Origin: JAAFIP01 sp031367325
Lineage (GTDB): Bacteria; Pseudomonadota; Gammaproteobacteria; Burkholderiales; Burkholderiaceae_C
Reading direction: 5' to 3'
Assembly (NCBI GenBank): GCA_031367325.1
Contig: JANLPQ010000038.1
Span: 1 to 64,000, forward strand
DNA: 64,000 bases
Positions within the stretch are counted from its first letter, which is position 1. Each line of letters begins with the position of its first letter. The translations under genes and the position numbers were made by a program. Of this stretch, positions 40,373 to 48,071 are shown piece after piece. The notes beneath the pieces are model-generated. The model did not search any database. It saw only the letters and a program-made list of their open reading frames with translations, and was not told where the DNA came from.

Positions 40373-41086
40373 TTACGCCCCCAGCGACACAATCCACCAC
40401 ACCAGCGCAGCGCACAACGCAAAAACTACTGCTGCCACTGCGCGTGAGGCAGCGTCGTCACGCGAGGCGGGTGCTTCAATGGTTAGCAGCTTGTCGCCTT
40501 GCAGCATAGGTTGAATCAAGTTGTCTTTTTTCTTGTACAGATAATAAAAAATCGCCGCAATGTGCAGCACTATCAGCGCGATCACTATATTGCTGCCCAC
40601 TTCCTTGTGGTACCAAGTGGCTGTACTGATACGCGCTGCAGACACAAACTTAGTCAACGGCCCTTGGTTAGAAATCTCGTCGTCGCTGAACAAACCCGAG
40701 GCCACTTGCAGCAGCAAAATACCTAATATGGCAAACACCGAAGCAGAGCCCATAGGGTTGTGGCCTATGGATTGCTCAGGTGTGCCACGGCCCTTGTAGT
40801 AAGCCACGATGGTAGAGGGCGCGTAGATAAAACTGGCAAAACGCGACCAGCGCCCGCCCACAAAACCCCACACCACACGAAACAGCAGCAACGACAATAC
40901 TGCATAGCCAAATTTAAAATGCCATTGCATCCAGTCGCCACCTATATTGACCGTGATGAGCAGGCACGCAATACACACCACCAAAGACCAGTGGAAGATG
41001 CGGGTAGGTAAGTCCCACACACGCGTAGCGTGCTGCACGTAAGGTGGGTGGGCTGGGGCATTAGGTGGTGTAGTTTGGGGTGTCAT
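40373..41086 (-). CDS. Cytochrome b561-type diheme membrane protein
   Basis: The 237-residue protein has four membrane segments with heme-ligand histidines in RIFHWSLVVC, QWHFKFGYAV, TWYHKEVGS and VLHIAAIFYY. This is the bacterial cytochrome b561/NiFe-hydrogenase-b family, which passes electrons from the quinone pool to soluble c-type cytochromes. It is divergent from a cytochrome c' gene, a common pairing. The ATG at 41086 (MTPQTTPPNA) is preferred over the longer frame. Confidence 0.9.
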   Translation of the reverse strand: MTPQTTPPNAPAHPPYVQHATRVWDLPTRIFHWSLVVCIACLLITVNIGGDWMQWHFKFGYAVLSLLLFRVVWGFVGGRWSRFASFIYAPSTIVAYYKGRGTPEQSIGHNPMGSASVFAILGILLLQVASGLFSDDEISNQGPLTKFVSAARISTATWYHKEVGSNIVIALIVLHIAAIFYYLYKKKDNLIQPMLQGDKLLTIEAPASRDDAASRAVAAVVFALCAALVWWIVSLGA

Positions 41087-41351
41087 GGTGTCAAGTGTAG
41101 TTAAGCCCTCAAAAATATTGAGCACGAATTTTATTTTTCCTGCCGTGCATTTCTAATCGGTAGTGTTTAGATAGTAAAGTGACTGTTACTGGTGCAACCA
41201 GCACTGACAAAGTGCAGCATAAGCAGGAATTCGACAGTACAAACCCGTAGTACAAATATCCTGCTGTGCAGGAACTTTTGAAATCTTCTAAACTCATATC
41301 GTGTTACTTAGCCGTATCAACCTTATCAAAAACTTCACAATAGGAGCCACT

Positions 41352-41804
41352 ATGAAACTGCGCCACCTCTTCAACGCTACCCTGTCTGCCTTGGCATTAG
41401 CCATCGCCTTACCCGCTGCAGCGCAGTTTGCCAAGCCTGAAGACGCTATCAAATACCGCAAAGCTGCACTGACGGTGATGGGTACCCATTTTGGGCGCAT
41501 TGGTGCGATGGTGAATGGCAAAGTACCGTTTGAAGCAGCGGCCGCCCAGCAAAACGCAGAGATCGCCACGGCCATGTCTACACTGCCATGGCAAGGTTTT
41601 GGCCCCGGTACTGAGGGCGGCAAGGCTAAGCCAGAGATCTGGAAAGAAACCGCCAAGTTCAAAGAACTGGGCGAAGACATGAATAAGAAAATGGTAGCAC
41701 TCAACGCCGCTGCCAAAACTGGCAATTTAGACAACATCAAGACCGCATTCGGTGCCACAGGCGCATCTTGTAAAGCTTGCCACGATGCGTTCCAAGATAA
41801 GTAA
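41352..41804 (+). CDS. Cytochrome c' family protein
   Basis: A signal peptide (about 1-24, ALPAAAQ) is followed by a four-helix bundle. The C-terminal heme motif is CKACHDAF and the N-terminal helix is DAIKYRKAALTVMGTHFGRI. These proteins are periplasmic and bind NO or CO. Start at 41352 with TAGGAG. The stop codon falls in AAGTAAATCCTGCT, a 14-base match to the dispersed repeat, so the last codons may have been replaced by a repeat fragment. A terminator follows. Confidence 0.93.
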   Translation: MKLRHLFNATLSALALAIALPAAAQFAKPEDAIKYRKAALTVMGTHFGRIGAMVNGKVPFEAAAAQQNAEIATAMSTLPWQGFGPGTEGGKAKPEIWKETAKFKELGEDMNKKMVALNAAAKTGNLDNIKTAFGATGASCKACHDAFQDK

Positions 41805-41864
41805 ATCCTGCTTGGCGCAATAAAAATTTTCCTTGAGGGTGGTGGCTTTGGCTACTACTTCACG

Positions 41865-41926
41865 CCCGCTGATCGCAAGGTTAGCGGGTTTTTTTGCCTC
41901 GCTGACAGCAAGGTTAGCGGGTTTTT
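41865..41926 (+). terminator. Tandem terminator hairpins after cytochrome c'
   Basis: CCCGCT (41865-41870) pairs with AGCGGG (41883-41888) before seven T residues. A second unit, CGCTGACAGCAAGGTTAGCG followed by GGTTTTT, repeats the structure to 41926. The two units share GCAAGGTTAGCGGGTTTTT, so the terminator has been duplicated. Confidence 0.75.
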
Positions 41927-41956
41927 GCGCTTCGCTGACCGCGAGAGCGTCTGTAG

Positions 41957-42487
41957 TTAAGCCTTCTCGGCCACCAGTTGCGCTATCAGCTGGTTCATCA
42001 CAGCAAAATCGGGTGCACCGATGTAGCGCTTCACAATCATACCTTTCTTGTCGACCAAGTACGTGGTAGGCGTTAGTTTTACATCACCCCAAGCTTTAGC
42101 CACCGCACCGGTGTTGTCGATAGCCACTTTAAAGGGCAGGGCGCGGGTTTGCGCAAAGTTCACCACGTAGCTGGGCGGGTCGTAGCTCATGGCCACGGCC
42201 ACAGTGTCAAAGCCTTGGTCTTTAAATTGCTTATACGTTGCTATCACTTGCGGCATTTCAGCGACGCAGGTGGTGCAGCTGGTAGCCCAAAAGTTAACCA
42301 AGGTCACTTTGCCCTTCATGGCGTCGGTAGTGTATTGCGTGCCGTCCAGCAGCACCATGGTAGAGGCGGGCGCTTGCCCCGTAGCGTCAGCCGTGTCTTT
42401 GCAGGCTGACAGGGCCAGCCCGATTGCCAAGCAGGCGGAAACTAGGGCAAGATAGCGGTAATTTTTAAACACAATGGAGTTTCTCAT
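41957..42487 (-). CDS. TlpA/ResA-like thiol-disulfide oxidoreductase lipoprotein
   Basis: The protein has a lipoprotein signal (GLALSAC near residue 28) and a thioredoxin-like domain with the redox motif ATSCTTCVAEMP (CxxC) and the cis-proline segment KLTPTTYLVD. It would reduce disulfides in the periplasm, for example of apocytochromes, which fits the neighbouring cytochrome genes. The ATG at 42487-42485 overlaps the ATG of the divergent DUF4197 gene in one CATG. An alternative GTG start five codons further downstream would remove the overlap. Confidence 0.9.
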   Translation of the reverse strand: MRNSIVFKNYRYLALVSACLAIGLALSACKDTADATGQAPASTMVLLDGTQYTTDAMKGKVTLVNFWATSCTTCVAEMPQVIATYKQFKDQGFDTVAVAMSYDPPSYVVNFAQTRALPFKVAIDNTGAVAKAWGDVKLTPTTYLVDKKGMIVKRYIGAPDFAVMNQLIAQLVAEKA

Positions 42488-43190
42488 GGATCGCAGACAG
42501 TTTAACAACCTGGGCACATCTTCGCTGGCGCTGATGATTGCTGCCACCTACCAACACGCCTATGCACTGTCGCTGGGCGACTTGACCAATGCGGATGCCA
42601 GCGCGGGCATCAAAGCCGCGCTAGAAACAGGTGCACTGGCAGCAGTAGGCATCTTGGGTAAAACAGATGGATTCTTGGGCAACGAAAAAGTTCGCATTGC
42701 TTTGCCCGGTTACCTGCAAGACGCCGGCAAATTGATGAAAACGCTGGGCCAAGGCAAGCGCGTGGACGAATTGGTGACCTCGATGAACCGGGGCGCCGAG
42801 CAGGCCATTCCTATGGCCAAAACATTGCTGGTGTCCACCGTCAAGGCCATGAGCGTGACCGACGCTAAAAACATTCTCACCGGTGGCGACAATTCAGTCA
42901 CTACGTTTTTTGCTGACAAAACCCGCGCACCGCTGGGCGTACAGTTCTTACCCATCGTTAACAAAGCCACCGAAAAAGTAGGCTTGGCCGACAAGTACAA
43001 CAGCTTTGCTGGCAAAGCCGCCAGCTTTGGCATCGTGAAAAAAGAAGACGCCAACATTCAGCAATACGTCACTGGCAAAGCGCTAGACGGCTTGTACCTC
43101 ATCATCGGCGAGCAAGAGCTAAAAATTCGCCAAGACCCCGTAGGCACTGGCAGCAGCATCTTGAAGAAGGTGTTTGGTGTTTTAAAGTGA
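42486..43190 (+). CDS. DUF4197 family protein
   Basis: The 234-residue protein carries the DUF4197 pattern: SLGDLTNADASAGIKAALET, VRIALPGYLQDAGKLMKTLG, NRGAEQAIPMAKTLLVSTVK and a C-terminal ALDGLYLIIGEQELKIRQDP. The short N-terminal stretch (DRRQFNNLGTSSLALMIAAT) resembles an export signal with an arginine pair. Function unknown. GGAG lies nine bases before the ATG. Confidence 0.88.
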   Translation: MDRRQFNNLGTSSLALMIAATYQHAYALSLGDLTNADASAGIKAALETGALAAVGILGKTDGFLGNEKVRIALPGYLQDAGKLMKTLGQGKRVDELVTSMNRGAEQAIPMAKTLLVSTVKAMSVTDAKNILTGGDNSVTTFFADKTRAPLGVQFLPIVNKATEKVGLADKYNSFAGKAASFGIVKKEDANIQQYVTGKALDGLYLIIGEQELKIRQDPVGTGSSILKKVFGVLK

Positions 43191-43219
43191 TTTTTAAGGC
43201 GTTTTATTGTGAAATAATG

Positions 43220-43268
43220 CCTGCAAACCAAGTAAAACCTGCTCAACCAGCTATGAAAAATATAGTAA
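43220..43268 (-). repeat. CTGCTTGAGCAG repeat carrying the start codon of the 5'-nucleotidase gene
   Basis: It reads GCAAACCAAGTAAAACCTGC then TCAACCAGCTATGAAAAATA. The ATG in CAGCTATGAAA is the most likely start of the next gene. The same CAGCTATGAAA occurs in the intergenic copy at 35139. Confidence 0.8.
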
Positions 43269-44926
43269 CCCTATCTTCTGCTTTGCCCACTTTTGCACTG
43301 CGCACCATCGTTTTGGGTGCCATCACGCTGCTGGCAGCCTGCACCACACAAGGCCCCGGCGTGCCGTTGATGCCGCCTAGTGGCCCCGTCAAGCTGACCG
43401 TGTTGCACACCAACGACCACCATGGCCGTTTCTGGAAAAACAGCGACGGCGAATATGGCATGGCCGCGCGCAAAACCGTGCTCGACCAAGTGCGCGCCGA
43501 GGTCAAATCTGCAGGCGGCCACACCTTGCTGCTGGACGGCGGCGACGTGAACACTGGCGTGCCTGAGAGCGACACGCAAGACGCCGAGCCCGACTTTAAA
43601 GGCATGAAGCTACTAGGCTACGACGCCATGACCTTTGGCAACCACGAGTTTGACAAACCCCTGCCCGTGTTGGCCAAGCAAGTGGCGTGGGCAGGCTTTC
43701 CGGTGCTGTCGGCCAATATTTACAAAGACGGCAAACGCTTTGCCAAGCCGTACGAAGTGTTTGAGCGCGGCGGCTTAAAGATTGCCGTCATGGGCCTGAC
43801 CACCGACGACACCAACAAAATGGTTGACCCGGCCAACATTGCCGGCATGGAGTTTCGCAAGCCCGCGCCCGAGGCCGCAGCGCTGATGCCCGAGCTAAAA
43901 AAGCAAGCCCACGTGGTGATAGCCGCCACCCATATGGGCCACTACCCTAACAACACGCGGGGCGTCAACGCCGAGGGCGATGTAGAAATGGCACGCGAGG
44001 TGAAAGGCTTCGACTTGATCGTCGGCGGCCACAGCCAAAACCCGGTTTGCATGATTACCGAGCTAACCCGCAATGAAAAGTACGAGCCCGGCGGCCCCTG
44101 CCAGCCCGACCGTCAAAACGGCGCGTGGATTGTGCAAGCCCACGAGTGGGGCAAGTACGTGGGCCGCGCTGATTTTGAATACGCAGGCGGCGAGCTAAAA
44201 CTGGTGAAGTACGAGCTGATCCCCATTAATCTGAAAAAGACTGTCAAAGGCGCGGATGGCAAAGACAGCAAAGTATTTGCCACGGCTGAGATCAAAGAAA
44301 ACGAAGCCACGCTGGCCATGCTGAAACCGTTTCAAGACAAAGGCCGCGCCGAGCTAGACAAAGTAGTGGGCGAGTCTGACGGCAAGCTAGAAGGCGACCG
44401 CGCCATCGTACGCGCCAAGCCTACCAACCTGGGCGTGTTTATCGCCAGCGTGATGCAGCAGCGCGCCAAAGCCGACCTGGCCATCATGAACTCTGGCGGC
44501 GTGCGCGACTCGCTACCCGCAGGCAAGCTAACTTATAAAGACGTCATCAAGGTGCAGCCGTTTGGCAATATGCTGAGCTACATAGACTTTAGCGGCAAAG
44601 AGCTGATGGACTACCTGAACGCCGCGGCCAAGATGACCGCAGGCTCCGGCGCGTTCGCACAATTTTCGGGCGTGCAACTGGTCATCGAAGGCGGCGCAGT
44701 AAAAACCGCCACCATCAAAGGCGCAGCCATCGACCCCGCTAAAACCTACCGCATGGCGTTGAATAACTTTCAAGCCAACGGCGGTGACGGCTACCCCAAG
44801 CTGTCCAATCACCCCGGTTATGTGAATACCGGTTTTGTCGATGCGGATGTGATGCGTGAGTTTTTAAGCAAGAACGGTATTAAGGCAGCTACGTATGAGC
44901 CGGGTGAGGCGGTCGTGCGACGCTGA
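43253..44926 (+). CDS. UshA-like 5'-nucleotidase / metallophosphoesterase lipoprotein
   Basis: An N-terminal calcineurin-like domain has LHTNDHHGRFW, LLDGGDVNTG, TFGNHEFDKP and IVGGHSQNP, which hold the metal ligands. The C-terminal 5'-nucleotidase domain has MNSGGVRDSLPAG and ANGGDGYPKL, the nucleobase-binding region. A lipobox (TLLAAC) at about residue 28 predicts a periplasm-facing lipoprotein. The start codon ATG 43253 lies in a dispersed repeat; the frame is open to 43187, which would add KPAQPA, but that start overlaps the DUF4197 stop. It probably hydrolyses nucleotides for scavenging. Confidence 0.92.
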   Translation: MKNIVTLSSALPTFALRTIVLGAITLLAACTTQGPGVPLMPPSGPVKLTVLHTNDHHGRFWKNSDGEYGMAARKTVLDQVRAEVKSAGGHTLLLDGGDVNTGVPESDTQDAEPDFKGMKLLGYDAMTFGNHEFDKPLPVLAKQVAWAGFPVLSANIYKDGKRFAKPYEVFERGGLKIAVMGLTTDDTNKMVDPANIAGMEFRKPAPEAAALMPELKKQAHVVIAATHMGHYPNNTRGVNAEGDVEMAREVKGFDLIVGGHSQNPVCMITELTRNEKYEPGGPCQPDRQNGAWIVQAHEWGKYVGRADFEYAGGELKLVKYELIPINLKKTVKGADGKDSKVFATAEIKENEATLAMLKPFQDKGRAELDKVVGESDGKLEGDRAIVRAKPTNLGVFIASVMQQRAKADLAIMNSGGVRDSLPAGKLTYKDVIKVQPFGNMLSYIDFSGKELMDYLNAAAKMTAGSGAFAQFSGVQLVIEGGAVKTATIKGAAIDPAKTYRMALNNFQANGGDGYPKLSNHPGYVNTGFVDADVMREFLSKNGIKAATYEPGEAVVRR

Positions 44927-44948
44927 GTTTTTTAGTTTTTAGAATAAA

Positions 44949-44976
44949 AAAATTGCTCAATAGACTGAGTAATTTT
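44949..44976. terminator. AT-rich hairpin after the 5'-nucleotidase gene
   Basis: AAAATTGCTCA (44949-44959) pairs with TGAGTAATTTT (44966-44976) across a six-base loop. It may terminate transcription from both sides. A related palindrome lies at 46596-46616. Confidence 0.55.
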
Positions 44977-45050
44977 ATACACCCACTAAAATTTTCTGCA
45001 CTGTGCCGACTAGTTTCACTGAACGCTTGGCAATACCTATAAATAATTTC

Positions 45051-45674
45051 ATGAATCTTCTAAAACCACTAATCACAATTACAGCCGCCTTTGCATGCAT
45101 GTCACCTCAGCTAAGCTGGTCTGCAGACAACAATGAATGGTCTTTCTGGGTCGAACAGGATGGCCAAAAGTTTTACCCAACTAAAACGTTGGTGCTTGCT
45201 AAGAAACCATTTACTTTTAACTTCAAGGGGTCAACCGAAAGTGACTATGGCTTGGCGGCAACCTCAGTCCTCGAAGAACTTCCTACACCTGACAATCTAG
45301 CCACGGCCTTTCGGGTCTCAAACGGTTTACTCGTAGACGATCCGAATACTAAAATATCAATCAGCGGCCCCGGCCTCATAAATAGGGGATGGAGTTCGTG
45401 GAACATATGGGCTTATCACGCACCACTGGAGGGCGGTCTCATTTCTAGCTTTCAAGCCCGTACGGCGAATGCAGATGGAACCATCACTCTTTCTAGAGCG
45501 ATTGACAAGCTGTGCGTCGACGATGGGCAACGCGATGTTTGCAAACCAACTAGTTCGCCAGTCTTCACAACATTTCATATTCTTGTTACCAGAATTCCCC
45601 AGCTCCGCGAAGGTCAATCGATCAAGGAAACGCGCTGGCTTGACCCGCGACTTGTCTCGGTTCAGTTCAGATGA
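45051..45674 (+). CDS. Secreted hypothetical protein, first gene of a cassette-like block
   Basis: I do not recognise this protein. A signal peptide (about 1-26, SPQLSWSA) is followed by a beta-rich domain of about 180 residues with WSFWVEQDGQKFYPTKTLVL and a likely disulfide (LCVDDGQRDVC). Its base composition is more AT-rich than the neighbours. The start at 45051 is preferred over a GTG 16 codons upstream. The stop codon is followed after one base by GTCTAAC, the first box of an attC-like site, as in an integron gene cassette. Confidence 0.7.
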   Translation: MNLLKPLITITAAFACMSPQLSWSADNNEWSFWVEQDGQKFYPTKTLVLAKKPFTFNFKGSTESDYGLAATSVLEELPTPDNLATAFRVSNGLLVDDPNTKISISGPGLINRGWSSWNIWAYHAPLEGGLISSFQARTANADGTITLSRAIDKLCVDDGQRDVCKPTSSPVFTTFHILVTRIPQLREGQSIKETRWLDPRLVSVQFR

Positions 45675-45675
45675 C

Positions 45676-45735
45676 GTCTAACTCTTAGTTCAAGCGGGTT
45701 TGCTTTTAAGGATCCGCTTAGCTAAAGCTTTAGTC
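45676..45735 (+). other. attC-like recombination site (degenerate)
   Basis: The site opens GTCTAACTCTTAGTTCAAGC, which fits the RYYYAAC box and the usual TTCAAGC left half of attC. It closes CCGCTTAGCTAAAGCTTTAG plus TC, close to the common right half. AAGCGG (45692-45697) and CCGCTT (45714-45719) pair as an L-type box. The right R box is TTTAGTC instead of GTTRRRY, so the site may be inactive. It starts one base after a stop codon, the usual cassette geometry. Confidence 0.45.
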
Positions 45736-45787
45736 GTTGTGAGCAAGTCGATGCATACTAAGCCATGCGGTTAAACATGGAGTCAAC

Positions 45788-46504
45788 ATGACGCACCTGG
45801 TCTATCCCAACGAAAGCGCCGAATATCGCAAGGCACGAAACGCTCTGCTTTCCGAAGAGATGGCGTTGCGCAGACAGATTGAGGCCGTGGCAGCGCAACG
45901 CCGTGCTCTGCCGCCAGGCGGCGAGGTTTCGCAGGACTACCTTTTTGAGCGAATTGGTGATAAAGGCATGCCCGAGAAGGTCGCAATGTCGCAGCTTTTT
46001 GGTCAACACAGCACGTTGATTATTTATAGCTTTATGTATGGCCCAGATCGTCAGGTGCCATGCCCCATGTGCACGCACTTGCTAGACTCGGTCAACGGCG
46101 CAGCCAAGCATGTTGGTCAACGCGCATCGCTTTATATCGTGGCTAAGTCGCCAATTACGCGCCTGATGGACTGGGCACGCGGCAGGCAGTGGGAGCACCT
46201 TCAGTTTCTATCAACCGCTGGCAACTGCTACAACGCTGACTACTTTGGAGATTCTGCCAACGTACCGCTTGATATTCGCAAACGTCGCGGCGCGACCAGC
46301 GGTAGTGATTGGGATGAAACGATGTTCAACGTATTCCGTCTGGACAATGGCAAAGTCCGCCACTTTTGGGGCAGCGAGTTGACGTGGGCACTGGATGAGC
46401 CTGGCCAGCACCATCGATCTGGCGACGCCGCAAACGCACTGTGGGGCCTGCTCGACATGACGCCTGATGGACGTGGGCAGTTTATGCCCAAGCTTGCTTA
46501 CTGA
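45788..46504 (+). CDS. DUF899 family thioredoxin-like protein
   Basis: The 238-residue protein matches DUF899: a helical N-terminus with LLSEEMALRRQIEAVAAQRR, LPPGGEV, then LIIYSFMYGPDRQVPCPMCT with a CPMC redox-like motif, and DWDETMFNVFRLDNGKVRHF. Family members have a peroxiredoxin/thioredoxin-like fold and no established function. TGGAG precedes the ATG. It is the second gene of the cassette-like block. Confidence 0.88.
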   Translation: MTHLVYPNESAEYRKARNALLSEEMALRRQIEAVAAQRRALPPGGEVSQDYLFERIGDKGMPEKVAMSQLFGQHSTLIIYSFMYGPDRQVPCPMCTHLLDSVNGAAKHVGQRASLYIVAKSPITRLMDWARGRQWEHLQFLSTAGNCYNADYFGDSANVPLDIRKRRGATSGSDWDETMFNVFRLDNGKVRHFWGSELTWALDEPGQHHRSGDAANALWGLLDMTPDGRGQFMPKLAY

Positions 46505-46595
46505 CGTGATGTTGAATTGCCTCTACGTGATCGAAGTCGCGTCTGCATTTTTCAAGTAAGTCGATGTCGATTAATTTCTATAGTTTTTAAATTAC

Positions 46596-46616
46596 TCAAT
46601 GAATTGAGTAAAGTAT
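46596..46616. repeat. Palindrome related to the hairpin at 44949
   Basis: TTACTCAATGAATTGAGTAA is a perfect palindrome of 20 bases with nearby matches to the AATTGCTCAAT-TGAGTAATT hairpin at 44949-44976. A further inverted repeat (GCCAAATT at 46623, AATTTGGC at 46675) lies just downstream. Confidence 0.6.
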
Positions 46617-46704
46617 CTCAATGCCAAATTTGAATGATCAAAACCGCAAAACCGTTTAAAGTTGCGTACTGCTTAATTTGGCGTATTAAGTCAAGTGAGG
46701 CAGC

Positions 46705-47292
46705 ATGATGACAATATTCACCGATCCATGGCTTCGTCAATGGTTACCGCTCATTGCCCAAGCTACAAACGGCATGCCTTTGCTTGAAATTGGCTGTGGC
46801 TCTGGTGCTGACACATCCGAGCTGATCCGAAGTGGTTTGCAGGTTGTGGCCTTCGATTTGTCACCAGAGGCTGTCCAAGCAGCCAAGCGCACTGCACCCA
46901 GTGCATCAATCACGGTGCAAAGCGTCACAGATCCATTTCCGCTTGAGGGAACAGGACTAGGGGCGGTGATTGCAAGCCTGTCTCTTCACTACTTCTCGTG
47001 GGCGCAGACGATCAGCATTGCCGCTCGCATTCATTCCACATTGAAACCGGAAGGCTTATTTTTGTGTCGCTTAAACTCAAGTGAAGACAAAAACTTTGGT
47101 TCGGTCGGACACCCTGAAATTGAACCCGGCCTCTATTTGGTTAATGGTCAGCCTAAGCGATTCTTTAGCAAGGCTGATGTGGAGAAAATGTTTTCCTCAG
47201 GCTGGAAAAAGCTCAGTTGCGAACAAACGTGCTCAAGAAAGTATGGGCTTCAAAAGCATATGTGGGAAGTGGCACTACGCCGCGATGCATAA
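46705..47292 (+). CDS. Class I SAM-dependent methyltransferase (cassette-like block)
   Basis: The 195-residue protein has a methyltransferase motif I, LLEIGCGSGADTSEL, at about 27, acidic loop VVAFDLSPEAVQAA and motif IV-like VIASLSLHYFSWAQT. It is a compact, stand-alone enzyme of unknown substrate, similar in layout to TehB-type proteins. Two ATG codons (46705, 46708) are possible. The stop codon is followed at once by ACCTAAC, a possible attC R box. Confidence 0.85.
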   Translation: MMTIFTDPWLRQWLPLIAQATNGMPLLEIGCGSGADTSELIRSGLQVVAFDLSPEAVQAAKRTAPSASITVQSVTDPFPLEGTGLGAVIASLSLHYFSWAQTISIAARIHSTLKPEGLFLCRLNSSEDKNFGSVGHPEIEPGLYLVNGQPKRFFSKADVEKMFSSGWKKLSCEQTCSRKYGLQKHMWEVALRRDA

Positions 47293-47345
47293 ACCTAACT
47301 CAAGATATCACGCCGTTGGTGCTTTCTTAGTTCAAACCTTAGAGT
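47293..47345 (+). other. Weak second attC-like site
   Basis: ACCTAAC (RYYYAAC) directly follows a stop codon and TCAAG follows it; the right side CTTAGTTCAAACCTTAGAG resembles the attC right half at about 12 of 19 positions. Internal pairing is poor, so this is a weak call that relies on position. Confidence 0.25.
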
Positions 47346-47349
47346 ACCA

Positions 47350-47883
47350 ATGAAGCATCCGAAAATATTTGAAGCGTGCGTTCCAGTCTTAGTACGCTAT
47401 CTGGAAAGTCTAGAGCGAATCCTTGTTGCAGTCGAGGTTCTGCCCGAGCAAGAGTGGAACGTCGTACTTCAATCACAGCTTGCACCTGACATGCTTCCCT
47501 TTTATAAGCAAGTCGAGACGGCAGCGTACTTTGCTCTGAGGACTGCGTACCCTTTGGCAGGGTTGCCAGTCCCGCCCTTCCTGGAGTCGGCTCCTGCGCT
47601 TGTGGCCCTGCATGCGAGAGTCAAATCCACACTTGGCCTGCTGCAAGACTTGAGCCCTTCGGATTTTATTGACGCGCAGGATCGGACAATCCATGAGAAG
47701 GGCGGCGCTGCCCTCATCGAACTTCCAGCCGACCAATTCCTCCATGAGTTTGCCTTGCCGAACTTTTTCTTCCACCTTAACATGGCGTACGCACTGGCTC
47801 GCCTGCACGGCTGCAGGCTCGGTAAGACGCAATACGATGGCTTTCACGTTTATAAAAAGAGAGCTGACCTGTGCCGAAATTAA
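47350..47883 (+). CDS. DUF1993 family protein
   Basis: The 177-residue protein matches DUF1993, a DinB-like four-helix family: VPVLVRYLESLERILVAVEV, APDMLPFYKQVETAAYFALR, then LPADQFLHEFALPNFFFHLN and MAYALARLHGCRLGKTQYDG. Function unknown. It is the last gene of the cassette-like block and lies four bases after a weak attC-like site. Confidence 0.88.
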   Translation: MKHPKIFEACVPVLVRYLESLERILVAVEVLPEQEWNVVLQSQLAPDMLPFYKQVETAAYFALRTAYPLAGLPVPPFLESAPALVALHARVKSTLGLLQDLSPSDFIDAQDRTIHEKGGAALIELPADQFLHEFALPNFFFHLNMAYALARLHGCRLGKTQYDGFHVYKKRADLCRN

Positions 47884-48071
47884 ACCATCAAAATCACGAA
47901 AACGTTCGGCGTTGCGCTGCCCAAACCAAGGAGAGACCATAGCCTTCCTATGTAGCGTTTCTTCGTGGCCCCGTGTTTATGACTCTGATCGAAAAAACTT
48001 TTGGCACCAACGTGACTACGCGTACTTGGGACACCGTCAAGTAGTGCTCAAAAGCTTAAATAAAATCAAAC

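Noticed and set aside
47979..48044. Short ORF MTLIEKTFGTNVTTRTWDTVK after the DUF1993 gene
   Set aside because: At 21 codons and with no recognisable family it could be a remnant of a longer gene, but nothing supports a real gene.
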